DNA of 64,000 nucleotides from Tubiluchus corallicola (GCA_030141605.1 JAQGDQ010000142.1:124001-188000); one strand, 5' to 3'; counted from the first letter of the stretch, positions 1 through 13,439 are shown. Program-made: numbers and translations. Notes: generated from the sequence alone by a model not told the origin.

Positions 1-1644
1 TAAAAAATGTACTGTGAACAAAGCGGACAAAACCATGAATTACACAGTTGCCTGTATCATTAGTCCGGTATTTCGAGAACTTTGCTATCATCTGCCAACT
101 TAAGCAAAACTTTTTTGTTCTTTCTAAATGGGTCAATACATATTTGTTGTAGTGGGACATTATTATAATCTTATACGTCCGTGTAGTAGAAAAAACTAAA
201 AAAAGAAACTAGACTATTTCTTTTTTTTATTTTATTAGATTAAGTTTGGTCTTCAGGAATTCTCACAATTTTAGTTCAATTACGAATAAATTTATAGTGC
301 TTTCGTTTTTCATATTTTTTAACTTTGATACGCTGCTATATCATATAGCATGATGAAATTGTGGAAGAAGCTTTGTTAAACTTCTCCTTTTGCGTTGGCC
401 AGTATAAACTAAAAGAATAACTGTATATTAGTAGAAGTTGTAATTACATTTATTTTAACGCAATTTTGCTCGAAGTGGTGCTGCCCAACGTCCAGCTCTC
501 TCTGTATGGCATATAAAGATTTCCATTAAAGATTTCTGCGAGTTCCTGAAATTATACATAAAAGCTACAAGATCATCTTTGTCCTACTAGACCTGATGAA
601 AATTTGACTAACTTCAATAACTGAAATCTCAAAAGCTTTCTTGTTTAAACCACGCAAAACTATTAACAAATTTTTTGAGAGAAATGTACACAAATCATTA
701 TTGTAGAAAAAACAAACAAACACAGTAGTTAATTAACTTGCGATGAAGTCGATTTTGGGATGCTGCATCTGTAATGTTTCCTTTACTAAAAGTTTGTCAA
801 TTTATTATCTCTTGCGGGCTTATCGAATCAGAATTTGTGTATCTAATTTGGGAAGCCCACAGAAAAAAAATAATGGATGGTAAAAATAATTTGCTTTTTG
901 TTTTTATAACATATCTGTAGGTAAAAGAGCAAATATAACTGCACGATCCGTATAATTTCGATTTGTGCGGTGAATGTTTTGAAAACGGCGACCATTTTTG
1001 AAATCGAAAATATCAAAACCGGATTTTTTAGATCCAACTACCCCAGAATAGATGTCATAGTCGTTTTTTAATATTAATTTCTGGAAATTCTTTTAATTTA
1101 TATTGTTTACGTAAAAAATTGGCGGCCACTACTTTTTCCCGTTTTTGCTAATCTTTTAAGCTGGCAACAACTTTTTTCGGATTCAGCATAGTCAAATTGA
1201 TAAGACTGGCTATGTAAATTTCTTATAGAACTGTTATTGAACTTTGTATAAGCACCTTTTCAGAATTTTCTTCTAGTCTGTAAGAGATGTGTTCATCATT
1301 TCATTGCTAACAGCAAGTCAACTTTTTTGAAATTTGTTCGTTACCTCTACGTCACGTTTAGTTTACTTTGTTATTAATGAGTACACAATTGTGTTAATGT
1401 ATTCTTTCTTATACTTTGTATATGCTAGACACCATACAAACTGCAGTTCAGTAATTTTTGTCAGACGTAATCACCCCCGGTCCACCAGTGAAAAAAACCT
1501 ACTCACCATTATCAATAACGGGCGCAGTTTCCAAGTAGTGTAATGTTTTTATGATTTTCTGAGTAGCGTCACGTGTTTTATTCTTACTGGAATTAACGGG
1601 TTTCATTATTACTATAACATGAATTGCGAGTGATGTGCACTGCC
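1..1644. other. Non-coding flank or intron, no feature seen
   Basis: AT-rich sequence with frequent stops on both strands. Open frames here are short and their composition looks random. I see no splice-bounded exon, RNA gene or clear repeat. Confidence 0.5.
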
Positions 1645-1797
<153 letters not shown>

Positions 1798-2519
1798 CAG
1801 GGCACTATAAACTGGCAAGCTTAGTTCTTAGTTAACCTTGTAAAATTTACAGCTATTAGGCGCTCTTAAAGAGCAACTCACACTCAAATGTACGGCTAAT
1901 TAACACCAGTTTATTAGCGCTTTTCCCGGTACTCAAGGTTGGTTTCATCGCTAATGTCGATCTTTTTATCCCTTCAGTGCAGAGTAGTAAATGTTTCTAA
2001 CGAACCATTAAATCCGGTGTCTTCTTGGTAATTTTTGGATAAATTTCTGCTTGATGAATATTGATTCAGATGTCGAACCATCGTTGCTTATTAAAGATTC
2101 ACCGAGCTGCAGAATTAATAAGGTTCTGCTTGAACTTTGTGATTCGTAAGAATTAGGAATGCGCTATAGCAGAGATCGCTGCATAATGCTCGAATGGTCG
2201 TTTTTCCGCACGTTTCACATTTGTGTCATTATCATATCGCAAATTTGGTTACTGATCGGGAACTGATGCTGAAAATTTCCTACTTCAGAAATCTTCAAAA
2301 ATGTCGAAGCCACTTTCTGAGGCTAAACTGGATTGTTAGCTTTGTTAGTTCCTTGATTTAGAATGTTTTGCTTTTAACTGCGACGTCGCTGCTTTCAAAG
2401 ACAAAGACAAAAGACGAGATTTAACGCTCATTTAACAGGCAACATTAGCACTAACGGCTATTTAGCGACTTGCTCTTCAACAATAGAGGCAAGGACGCAA
2501 CACACAAATAGCGAATAAC
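1798..2519. other. Non-coding stretch, nothing distinct
   Basis: No exon or RNA gene seen. A short AAAGACAAAGACAAAAGACG run near 2396-2416 may be the 3' tail of the minus-strand tRNA-like element at 2520-2612. Confidence 0.4.
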
Positions 2520-2612
2520 ATATAGGGTATACGACCTGCGTTGGCAGCTGCTAGTATCGAACTCAAAACTGCGTGGTTGCAGTCCGCAATCTAAACAACT
2601 TGGCCACCCAAC
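2520..2612 (-). repeat. tRNA-derived SINE head (relic)
   Basis: Read on the minus strand, GGGTGGCCAAGTTGTTTAGA gives an RNA polymerase III A box (TGGCCAAGTTG). About 35 nt later GAGTTCGATAC gives a B box. Between them GCGGACTGCAACC resembles an anticodon arm. The acceptor stem does not pair, so it is not a functional tRNA. A SINE head or tRNA pseudogene is the best reading; family unknown. Confidence 0.5.
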
Positions 2613-4829
2613 CCAGGGCTGATCAATCAAAAGAAACACCAACAGATACCACCTATCATCGACTGGTTAGTTATAAGTATTCTACTTTCTTGAACCTAGC
2701 TGTATTTTCTCTCTTTAACCTTAGCTTCTAATTTCGAGTGACCACTGGTCACTGGCTTTGTTTGAGGCTAACTGCTTAAAAACTACCCAAGTATAGTTCC
2801 ATTGCCAGATAGCAGCGTCTTGTGATCTTCTTTTATTCAAATCTTGGGAAACTGTGGCGATCCGTCGAAATTCGGCTCCGTCAATCAATCCCGTCAATGT
2901 GGTATGTGGCAGCGTGAAATAATCAATACGTTGTCCGAAAAGTTAGGGCACTAGATTTCTTTCAAAGACACCCTCTAAGAAAAACAAGATCAGCAAGAAC
3001 AACGTTTAGGGGCATCGTTGCAAGAACTCAAAAGCTCTGTGTTTTCAATGTTTTGGCTTTTTCGGCTACTCGCAAAAAGTTTTTCTATTTTCACAATAAT
3101 TTATGAAGCGTTTTTGAGATCAAACAAACACTCCTTTCCGGTCACTGATTCTATAGCGTTAATTAGAGTAATTATGAAGGGCAATATCTCAAGAGAACTC
3201 AAAAGAATTTAGACGTTTCAGTTCAATTTTCGAATGATTAATCTAGTTATAACAAAAAACAAAATTAACATATAATATATCGGCTAGTAAATCTTGAGTT
3301 TTAATCCACTCCTTTTAAACAGGCTAAAAATAAAAGACAAAGACGGCATTTATTAACAATCGGCCAGGTTACAAAAAACTACTAACAAAAATTCATGCAA
3401 CTAAAGTCGTTCAATGAAATTATGGTAATTTTGTCTTTTGTATCCCTCTCCTTCTGTTTAATTATAGTGCTACCTGGTTAAATAGGATATTTCGGAGTAA
3501 ATTGCCGTCAGACAGAGGCGAGAAAAAAAATACTTTCTTGTTATAAATACAATTATTTTTATCAGATATCTGTTGTTATTGTAGTCTGTTGTCAGCAGTC
3601 ACAATCTCGGGTTCGATTTCCCTGGCTGACAACGCTGGGCATAGTACGCTATTTTTAGTTTGCGCGTTGTCTTCACATTTTAGTGACGTAGTAAGTGACC
3701 TAGGGCGGTACATAGTCAAAAAAATCCAGTTACATCTAAAAAAACAGCAAGGAGTTGGGCAGCTAAACTTGTGTAATTTAAAGGCTGCGATTGGGTGGTT
3801 GTTCAAGACCAGATGTCACTGCACCACATCAAAAAGAGATTTGTAGAATTGGGTGACTAAATTTAGTGCCTTACAGTATAAGTACCTCAGAGCTGTATTT
3901 ATATAGCTGGGTGAGTGAAATCATGTCGGGAATGAGTCCTGCTGAAAACTAGCTCATCAGTCTTGACAATCGGAATGGGGGGCCAGAGGGACATAGATCC
4001 TCTGTGGTTCAGTACCATGTGGCTTTTTTCATACCAAGAGAAAACCTGTAAATTGACAATGAAATTTCATCTAACAAATTTACACGTCAATATATTTAAC
4101 GCACTTTGATGCATGGTGCCGCGCATGGCTAACACTTTACACCTGCAGTCCAGGTAATAAAACATTGCCTCATATTGTGCAGTCAAATAGGAAAATGGCC
4201 CGATTTTACGACGCCTAATGGCCAGGTTTGAACAAGAAGTATTCCCATCGGTGCTGCTTGGTTCTGCCTAATGCATTCATGTAACAATCTTGGAAGCCAT
4301 TACTTGAAGTGTGTTTACTCAGCTCAAATATACGCGCAAATGGAACTTTCTGTCTCTGCAAAAGTGTATAGGTAAAAACCGGAGGTTGAGATTTGAAATT
4401 GCGCGATGCGTTCGTGCCATTGATCACCAATAGGTAAAGAATTGGGTTGAACATGATAAAAAATTAATTCTCGTTTAATTGCACGTGGCACACGCAAAAG
4501 TGCGTCATAATTGTTACTCTATTTTGTTAGTTGATAAGTTGGCAATGGCCCCATGCTGAATTCCATCGGTTTCCTGAGAAGAGATCGCAGATATTTGCAC
4601 AAAACCAAAATCATCGGTGACCAATAAAATGACCGATAATTGAGTCTGATACATTTGCTGGTGTTTCTCGGAAGAATGCATTATAACAGGCTTCTTTTTA
4701 TACTTCACATCCGTTTAGCTATAGATAACTGAGAACAGATTGCAGGGTTAAAATGATGTATGTCTATTGAATGAATTGTTTTATGATTCTAGTTGTAGTA
4801 TTTTTACTATTTTTAGTGATTGCAGTTTT
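2613..4829. other. Non-coding stretch with one isolated B-box-like motif
   Basis: Mostly unremarkable AT-rich DNA. Around 3608-3620 GGGTTCGATTTCC matches a tRNA B box on the + strand, but no A box or cloverleaf precedes it, so it may be a tRNA-derived repeat fragment. A second AAAAGACAAAGACGG run occurs near 3332-3346. Confidence 0.35.
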
Positions 4830-4995
4830 TAATTTTCTTTGTAAATGTTTCATTGTGGTATTTCAGTAATGTATTACGTTCTGTAGCTTCACTGTGATAA
4901 GTATTTCCTTTATGCACGCCCGCGTGTGTGTTTTATGTAATTTGTGATCTAGCTACAGAAATAAAAACCTAATCCAATCTAATCTAATCTATGAC
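4830..4995 (+). repeat. Outlying minisatellite monomers followed by a retroposon-like (AATCT)n tail
   Basis: 4845-4905 carries TGTGGTATTTCAGTAATGTA and CTGTAGCTTCACTGTG, the same unit as the array at 5862-6455. At 4960-4993 an A-rich AATAAAAACCTAATCC leads into AATCTAATCTAATCT, a short pentamer tail typical of non-LTR retroposon 3' ends (family knowledge). No coding remnant of such an element is visible upstream. Confidence 0.45.
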
Positions 4996-5057
4996 TAATA
5001 AAGTTTTACAAAAACTCTTTTTCTGGGCCTATATTATTTTCCACCAATCTTTCTTCC

Positions 5058-5093
5058 CTGACGTTGTTTATGGCCACTGACGTTGTTTATGGC
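5058..5093 (+). repeat. 19-bp tandem duplication
   Basis: CTGACGTTGTTTATGGC occurs at 5058 and again at 5077 with a 2-bp spacer. Minor recent duplication with no obvious function; each copy contains the CRE-like core TGACG. Confidence 0.8.
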
Positions 5094-5861
5094 GATTTAT
5101 ATAAAAAAATAATAACTTTTGATATAATGATCGATATTGCTTTGGTAAACATTGTAGTAAAAACGGGACGTAGTTTAACGAATCTACAAAACCAGTTTGT
5201 TGTAAGCAATGGAAAGCATTTGGGGTCGCTGGGTTATATCTGTCTAGACAACATCGCATTAGTATCGATACTTGGTATCAGTACTAGATCCATCAATCTC
5301 ATGTCGAATCAGTGCGCTACTAGTATTTTTTATGTTATATGGTTTCTGTACGTAGATCAGTGTGAAACGCATCTTCAAAAAATCCAGCGAGAAAAAGCCG
5401 AATTTTAGTTTTAATTCTCTACGTTATTACCTGTTTGACGTGGAAGATAATGCGAGCGAAACAAATTGACCATTTGTACTAATTGACTTGTCACTAGTGT
5501 CTATAGTGGACATGCAAGCAAACGATTGGTGACATGAATAATAAATGATGGTCACGAATTAGGAGAATGCTACAAAATCCAGTGGAATAATTTGTGTGCA
5601 TCAGTTTCGTTTCGCTGTAAGCAATAAAGCAGTGAGGATTTGTAGAAACGTTGTTGTCTGAAGTAATTCGTCTTTCATATTCAATATGTAGTACAGTGGC
5701 ATGTAAGACGAATTGCAGAGAGGAAACTATTAAACAAAACAATTGAAAAAGTATGTTCTAGACTGTCAGACAAGATATGGATAAAAACACTCCAGGTTAT
5801 TTAAATTGCTTAGCTGATTGGGGATTGCAACTGTCATTGTTAGGAGCATTGCCTCCTGGAG
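5094..5861. other. Non-coding stretch, chance open frame
   Basis: A 114-codon frame starting at 5064 has no recognisable domain and is of a length expected by chance in AT-rich DNA. Nothing else seen. Confidence 0.4.
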
Positions 5862-6455
5862 TAACTGCGGTAAGTGTTTCAGTTACGTAAAATCTGCAGC
5901 TTCATTGTTCTAAGTGTTACAGTTACTTATGTATGAAGTCTGTAGCTTCACTGTAGTATTTCAGTTACACAATACTAAGTCTGTATAGCTTCAAACTGGT
6001 AAGTATTCCAATTACGTGTAAACTCTATAACTTCGTTGTAGTAAGTGTTTAAGTTACGTGTAAAGTCCATAACTTCATTGTAACTCGTGTTTCAGTTATT
6101 GTGTAGAAATGTTGCAGTAAGTGTTTCAGTTATGTATAAACTTTGTATTTTGGTTGTAGTAAGTGTTTCAGTTACTAATATGTATAATCTGAACTTTCAC
6201 TGTGGTATTTTAGTAATGTACAAATTCTCTTACTTCACTGTGCTAAGTGTTTCAGTAGTTATGTACAAAGTCTGTAGCTTCGTTGTGATGGTTTCAGTTC
6301 TCTCTTGCAGTAAGTGTCTGTCGATTCACTGTGCTAAGCGTTTCCCTTGTGTGTGAGTATCTTCATTGTGGTGTGTATACATAGTTTCTCTATAAAGTCT
6401 ATAGTTTAAATGTGGTAAATGTTTCAGCTATGTCCAAATTCTGTAGCTTTATTAG
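5862..6455 (+). repeat. Degenerate ~42-bp minisatellite, about 14 units
   Basis: Repeating units approximate GTGTTTCAGTTATGTATAAA plus GTCTGTAGCTTCATTGTGGTAA, with unit lengths of about 33-50 bp and heavy divergence. GTAAGTGTTTCAG is exact at 5870, 6117 and 6159. Related monomers lie 1 kb upstream at 4845-4905, so the array is old or was once longer. Confidence 0.8.
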
Positions 6456-6574
6456 TCCATGACATGCAATAAAGCCACAGGAAAAAAGTCACGGAAAATA
6501 ATTAAAATTTTGGCTAAGAAAAAAAGTCACAATTAACTTCTTCCAGGGTTAGGGTTAGTTTTTTTCCTGTGATT
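6456..6574. other. Host DNA flanking the hAT relic
   Basis: Contains two GTCAC-rich segments (AAAAAAGTCACGGAAAA near 6484) and CCAGGGTTAGGGTTAG near 6543. The motif CCTGTGATTTTTTTTACC just left of the insertion resembles TTACCTGTGACTTTTTTACC just right of it, so the hAT element may have inserted into an older repeat. Confidence 0.3.
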
Positions 6575-7515
6575 TTTTTTACCAGGATCGGCTCTACCAC
6601 TAGGCAAACCCAAGCAATTCCCCAGGGCGCCAATTTTTTTTTTGGGGGGGGCGCCAAATTCTGGAAATAATTCCTTAATTTTTAAGTTTAGCCTAAGTAA
6701 TGTCATAGTGTACATGTAAATATTTAAGTATCCAATACTTAAATTAAGTAAAACGAATTTCTTGCGTTTTTTCCTATCAAAATCCGCGATTTATTGACGC
6801 TAGCGAGTGTCTTCCACAGCAAAATGCTTTATATTTTTGCTAGTTTCCTAAGATTAGGTCAATTCTCTCAGACATTACTGACGCGTCCTTTTGCCCACAT
6901 TTTCTACTTGTATACATAGAGCACCAGAGCCATGTATGCTTAGTAATGATCTTTCCGTTAATAAAAAATTTCTTACGATAGCATTTATCTATTTATGGCA
7001 GATAAACCTATAGGAATTGAAATCTTCAGGAGCAGAATACAGAAAACGAAAGGCAAAAAGTTGGCGGACATTGAACAGCAAAAAGATTTCGCTAATGAAG
7101 CATTTGCAACCACTCCAGAGTTATAATTGCGGAGATGATGAGGCGAGTGAAATGGATGTATACGTGAAAAAGAGGAGTTGGGGGTTTCCAAAACTTTTTG
7201 ATGAAAAGGCTTAGGTAAAATCTAGCCAAGGGTAACAGATTTGCAGGAATTTGTTTATCCCTCAAAACCCAGGGCGCACAATAAGGTCAGAAATTTGGAT
7301 TTCATTTCAATGTCAATCAACAGAAGCTGTAGATAGCTTAGTAATATATGAATAAGCTTAACACGCAGATACCATTGTATTTGATTATAATATTATACAA
7401 GAAAAAGTCAATTTTGGAATTGCGGTGGGAACCGTGGGAAGGGGTTTACCGTTGTGGAGGGGTTTCTATAAATACTCTACAAACTACCACAGGTAGAGTC
7501 GGTCCTGCTTTTTAC
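6575..7515 (+). mobile_element. hAT-superfamily DNA transposon, internally deleted or decayed (element 6583-7507)
   Basis: Terminal inverted repeats are CAGGATCGGCTCTACC at 6583-6598 and, as reverse complement, CAGGACCGACTCTACC at 7492-7507 (14/16 identical). They are flanked by near-identical 8-bp target duplications TTTTTTAC (6575-6582) and CTTTTTAC (7508-7515). A CAGG terminus and 8-bp duplication are hAT hallmarks. Just inside the left end is AGGGCGCC and a T/G run. From an ATG at 6995, frame-shifted remnants read SGAEYRKRKAK then KLADIEQQKDFANEAFATT. SGAEYRKRK is typical of ZMYM1/hAT-like transposase N-termini. At 925 bp with at least two frameshifts and no catalytic region, it is a non-autonomous relic. 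Confidence 0.82.
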
Positions 7516-8194
7516 CTGTGACTTTTTTACCTGGATTAGTCTGTGGCGTAATTGAAAGGATTCGTTGTAGGACCCGTTTTTGTGGCAGTGAAATTATCCA
7601 GGATTATTTAATAAATCATAGCTTTTCTCTCGTTGTCTGTAATCACTGTTTATCTTAGAATCCATTCACGTTGCTATTATCAAAATGCTTTTAAGTATTG
7701 ACTTGTTTTTTGATGATTATTTATTGCTACGATACAAGAATTAAAATTAAATTTTATTTTAATAGTTATTTCGAAATTAACATTCGAACATGCTTTAAAA
7801 CAACAGCTTTTTTCCGAAAATGCTTACTTTTCATTTTTAAAGATGGTTTGACATCGTTAAAACAGTGAGTTTGCTAGATGTATTTTGAAATATTAGCTTT
7901 TTTATTTCGAAATAATAGGTGTTTGATTCCAAAATAATTACCTAATTCAAATTAGCTTCGTAACGAAATTGAGGCATTGTTTCGAAATAACAATTTTTTA
8001 TTTTTTCTGTTTGTAATAGTGTAGTTTTTGTGCTCTGGTTGACGAAGAAAATAGACAACAATTTTACCTGGGACTCACACCCGTAAAAGCCAGCAGACCC
8101 TTACTCAACAGTGATAAACAGTTCTTTTTAGTTCTTTAAAGTTCAAAGTTCTTTAAAGCAATAAAATTTAAAAGTAGTAGTAGCTAGACTGGCA
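7516..8194. other. Non-coding stretch, AT-rich
   Basis: No exon or structured RNA. Several TTTCGAAAT motifs (for example near 7769, 7908 and 7981) recur between 7750 and 8000, giving a mild local repetitiveness. Confidence 0.35.
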
Positions 8195-8262
8195 AGATTA
8201 GAAGTATCAACTTTCAGCTAAAGGGTGCCTTAACCACTTAACCAAGTGAAGACGTTTGAACG
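8195..8262 (-). repeat. Possible tRNA-derived SINE head
   Basis: On the minus strand CTTGGTTAAGTGGTTAAGGC resembles a Ser/Leu-type tRNA D arm and A box, and AAGTTGATACTTC about 40 nt downstream is a degenerate B box. No cloverleaf closes. A weak relic at best. Confidence 0.3.
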
Positions 8263-11200
8263 CTAGGCCTACAGATGTCGCCAGTTAATCTGGTAGACTT
8301 TATAAACATCTACGCAGACGTATTGGTAATTCTGCAGTGTAAGCATGGTAATTTAAGCTACATAATTATATTTTGTTGTATATTAGACATTATTAATCAT
8401 GACGTTGCCCTCGCACTGTGAAGCTAGCAGAAGCAGGGAACGTGTTAATATATACTCTCCGAATACTCTCCGAATTTAGTTATGCAAGGCGTAATTGTTT
8501 AATAAAAATAACTGCGTGATTAAAAATCGCGATCTTTTTATTGTAGCCACTTATTCGCCAATAATCCATCTTCACTTTCTCGTATTGCGTTCTTTTGGAT
8601 TGTAGTCAACTGGCTGATTGAATGTGAAAATCGGTAAATTAATGAAAGGGATATCAGGCTGAGCCTGGAAGCGGTTTGGTGAATCAATGTACATTTACCC
8701 ATCTCTGAATTTGCTACTCAACCGTTAGCAGAAAACGGTAAACTAATCTATACTGGCTTCTTCACTGATTGACCAGTTTGGTTTAGGAAAGTGCTCTGAT
8801 CTCATGATGAAGCAATCGGCATAATGGCGTTATCAAGACAGCAATATTGCAATAACAATAGCTATGAACGATTATCGACCATTAGTATAAATAAATTTAG
8901 TATTTTTACTTATTATATACAATAAACAGGGCCGGATCTTTTCGGTCCTCAAGCTGAGTTACCTTCTAACTTGCCCGTACCCGCAAGTTAAATAATTAGT
9001 TATTTAAATAGTTAAATAAATTATTCGGCAATCCGAGATATTAAAATATTACTCGTTTTCCCATATGTATGACATGCATGACAAGTAAAAATTTCGTTTA
9101 TGTTCTGATATATATTTATTGTTGACCAATATATATACATAGAACTAGAATAAACGACTATATACATAAGCAAAAAATTAGTTCGAGTAAAAATAAAGAG
9201 AGGCCGAAGAACAATAAAGATATTTTGCTTCACTATAACATTAAAACAAAGTTTTTGGCCTCATGATCCACATAAGTACTTTCACTGCTGAGTGTTAATT
9301 TCATTAACCGGCAGACATAGCACTTTAAATTTGTATAATTTACATGCAACTATCTAAAAATAAAAATACTTTTATTTTGTTAATGAATGATCGATTGATT
9401 TTATTGGGTGATTTTTAATGTGCGTTTTTCTCTTTGACTTACACCGAGATTAATTAAATATTGCACTTTTCAATTTCATTGCACTTTAATCAATTTATTG
9501 ACTACAATATTTTTGCTTTGCTATCGTTAATAATATCCTGGCTTACACAGAGGACAACTGAAATGATTGCATTCATTGCTTTCTATATTACATAAAATGT
9601 TTTTTGGTTGTTTAAAGATTTCCATAGCTCCTACTTCAGTAAAGAATACAGTGATAAGATTTAGCCAATGATAACTGGAAAGTTTTAAAAATTCACATCC
9701 TCATTGAGTCAACATTTTTACGCCAGTTCACGTTACCCCAAGAATCAAGTAGCGCCGAGGCAACAGAACGGAGTTCCAATGCAAAAGGGAAAACTTTGAG
9801 TCTGTTTGGTGAAAGCATATCACGAAATAACCATTTTGCGAGAAAAATGTGCTTGATGAGATATTTTCTGTAAGAAATATTTTATGCGACTTGTAAGCAG
9901 CAGAATACAGGAGAGTAGAAAAAGGAAAGTGGGTAATAATTATTTAAGGATATTTCCCTGTAAACCGAGTAAAGAGCTAATATTAAAACTGTTGGGTGTA
10001 GAGATTAAAACCTAGAAATGGTGTAGAAATGGTACTAACTAGGCTATAACCATTAGACCTAATTAGTTGACAAAAACTAAGAACTTCTTGGGTGCCATTA
10101 TGATTAAATTGGCTTTCTATGAACAACTGTGTCGACGAACAAGCAGTACGATATCCTTTTATGCTGTTTTTCAGACAATTACAGTCTCAAAACTGCAAGT
10201 GCATTTTCAAATAAAATATCTATAATGTATACTTCACTCTGGCTTAGTAGTAAGTTAAGTGCATTGTTATGGGCTAAGCCATGTAAGTGCTTATCAATTA
10301 TTCAGTGAAATAAACCTACCCTAAGCTCCCTTTCTCTTCAAGATTTTCTCTGTACAATGAATGTTAAATTATTTAATTCTGCTTTTGTAGTTTGCAATGT
10401 TTATATGGTCAATGCAGGTTTGACACCTTTGAGGGTTGAATACATTTTGATTAGTATTCTGCCTATGCTCTATAACAAGTTTTCCGGGTTGAAGAATTTT
10501 TAAACTCAGTGCTTTACATCACCTCACATCTTAGTCAGTTGATATGATGATGACGATAGTTGCTATAATGACGATGATGATAACGACAATTGCGATGATA
10601 ATTGTAAAACGATGATGATGATGACCATAACAATGGCTACGATAACATATTATTAATGATCATAGTATAATTGTGATGACTGAGGAGAAGCAATTACTTT
10701 ATGGTTTTCGTTAATGGATGGCAGCACATGTTTTAAACAACGAACCACAAGGATTTATGGCGCGAAGTGCAGTTTACTATTATCAATTGTTTATCATTTT
10801 AATAGAAGTTAATCAAGTTACATTAGGGTAACCACTAATTATTACAATAAAAAACTTGGTTTAGAGTAATGATCATCTCGCGCCGGTAACCAAACAGTCG
10901 TTAAATTATTCAATGTCTGATGTTGAAGTTTGAAATATGATTTTGATAAGATCTGGTATGATGAGTCGATGGATGATCAGGTTCGTTGATTCATACTGGT
11001 TGTATCGGGTATATTATGAATGGTAGCGCGTACATATGTACTGGAAATTTACAATTGCTCAAGGTGTCCAATAGCAGTCTCCATCATTCCCCAAAGGACT
11101 AATGTTCAGCTGTCTTTTTCGAGGACCGAGGAATTGCTGAAGTTATTTATTACTGCTGTAACGTGATCTTATTGAACTTTAATACTGTAATCCTGGCCAA

Positions 11201-13379
11201 TCCACCTTCTGTGTCGGTAGCGTCGTTGCGCTTGGCTGGTCTTTCTAGTACCGCTGGGATGTGGCTAGGTGAGTGATCGCACTGTGGTTCTGAAGGCATT
11301 CATTCATTCATGTGTTGTTTGTTATACGTCCAGGTCATAATGTTTTCACTTTATATGTTATAGATTTGCTTTAAGTCGCGTGATTGATGATGGTTTGCGA
11401 TCGCCTTAGTGTCAGCTACGTCGCCTCAGTTTATTCATTCCCGAAAGTTTTCCGACCACTGAATTTCGACGTTTTTCATTCAACGAGGCGTTTGTTTTGA
11501 GCGGTTTGTACTTTAGCGGTTCTGTACTTTCTAAGGTTATATTTGAAAAGCACCAGGAAGCGGTGGGTTACGCTAATCAATTTCGAGTAAATATTGTTGC
11601 CCGAGCATGGTGGCTTATTACTTGTAAGTAAAACATGTTTCACAGATAAATCTTACTTTTCGAGGATTATCATATTTGAAGAAGAGAGAAGAAGAGAGGA
11701 GCACTCTGTCTGTAAGGAAGAGTATTTTGCTGAATGTGCAAGGTGCTAAATTCTGTGCTGACGTTGTTCCCGCTAATAAACGAATACTTTCGTGCTCGGT
11801 AGTCATCAGATTTGTTGCAAACATTGTAGGTTTTGCCTATAGACATACCGCAGTGGTAAAATTTTGAAATCGACTTTGAACTTTGTTTGCTAGAAAGTGT
11901 GTGCTTGGCGAACTTCAAGGTTGTTCAGAAGCACAAGCACAGGAAGTAACAGAACAAAGCACCTGTTGAGAATTTGCAATCGATTCCACCCATTCTTCTG
12001 GCAACACGTCTCTGGAGTAGCTGTATAATTTTGCAGTGAGCCATCTAGATACCAAGATTTCCTTCAACACGAGACAAGAACCCATGTAACTGCATCAAAC
12101 TTATTGTAGATGATAATAGGCCTCTTTACTTAACCCAGCTCACGTCAATTGCGGCACGGAGAATAACTTCAAAGCGTATATGTACTGCTGAGATGAACAA
12201 CCTACCACTTGTTCGCCAGGAAGTCCTTTGTTAGCTGAAAACAATTTCATGCACCTGAAGTTGTGATTTGTTAGCCACTTGCATGTTTTTGTTTACTTTT
12301 CCAGATAAATTAGACACTGTTATTTAACATTTCATCAGGTACAGTAACCCGCGTATTAGTGCCTACCTACCAAACGTGTTTTAAGTCTGAGCAGAAGACA
12401 GAGCAGGCTTTCTGTCCAATGTAGGTTTTTCTGGAGCGGCCAGTTAAAACTAATAAAAGAACTATATAGCATTTGCTTTTCGAGGTTTAGAAAGAATCGG
12501 CACATGCTGACCAGGCAATTGCAGTGACATGTTCCAGTTATGAACGTAAGTTTATGTCATTTGTTGACGGTCATTCATACTTGACGTAACATTTTATAGT
12601 TGCAATATTTTAACATGAACTGTGATGTTTAAATCTCTAAGAATGTGTAAAATCGCCACAGTTGCATTGTAAAAACAAACTGGCGTAGTATAGTAGTAAC
12701 TAGAAATTAAGAGTGAGGAGAGTAGCTTCCAAGAATTACTCCTGTTCCCCTGCTCTTTGAGTTAAAAAAATGAACTTGATAATAGTAGTGGAATTAACAT
12801 TCTAGACAAACAAATTTTTTATTGTTCCAAAAACCAGATGTTGTTTGTTGCCTGAGTTCTTTCATTATTATAAGACTGCAGACATGATGTGGACTCTTCC
12901 AAAAATCACATACTTTATGCTTGTTTGTTTCCTGCAAAAAGTTGCTAAATCTTGAAGGTTCCACATTACATAATGTTAAGCTCACTTCAGGGTACTTGAA
13001 CATGCTGTAAGTAGCGCAATCCTTCACTTCCTTATCTCGCCTCAGGGCTTACAGCATTTCTACTTTGAAAGAGGAGTTAGAAGGTATAGCTTGCAAGCTG
13101 AGAAATTTTAAATTAAATTGCTGAGCATCGTTTAGTTTCTTGTTGATGAGTTAACAATTTCGCATTCCAGCACTTCACTGCACTTCAGCAGGAAATGAAA
13201 TCCAAAATGTATTTTGAGCTTTTAGTAATTGCAAAACCGTGAAATTTGTTTCTGTGATTCTTACACAAAAATATTTGTGTTGAAGGCTGTCTTGTAAAGT
13301 GAGTCGCTTTTTACTACCATCTATGTATAATATATAGATTTTATATGTATAATTGTATATGCGGGGACTATACGACATT
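8263..13379. other. Non-coding stretch with GAT-rich patch
   Basis: About 5 kb with no supported exon. 8452-8476 has ACTCTCCGAAT twice in tandem. 10543-10640 is an imperfect (GAT/GAC)n stretch. Open frames are all under 85 codons and show no domain. Confidence 0.45.
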
Positions 13380-13383
13380 TATA

Positions 13384-13395
13384 CATACACACACA

Positions 13396-13439
<44 letters not shown>

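Noticed and set aside
2520-2612. A functional minus-strand tRNA-Cys gene
   Set aside because: A and B boxes and a GCA anticodon-like triplet are present, but the acceptor and anticodon stems do not pair.
6546-6560. Telomere-like GGGTTAGGGTTAG
   Set aside because: Only two units, beside a transposon insertion; no evidence of an interstitial telomere.
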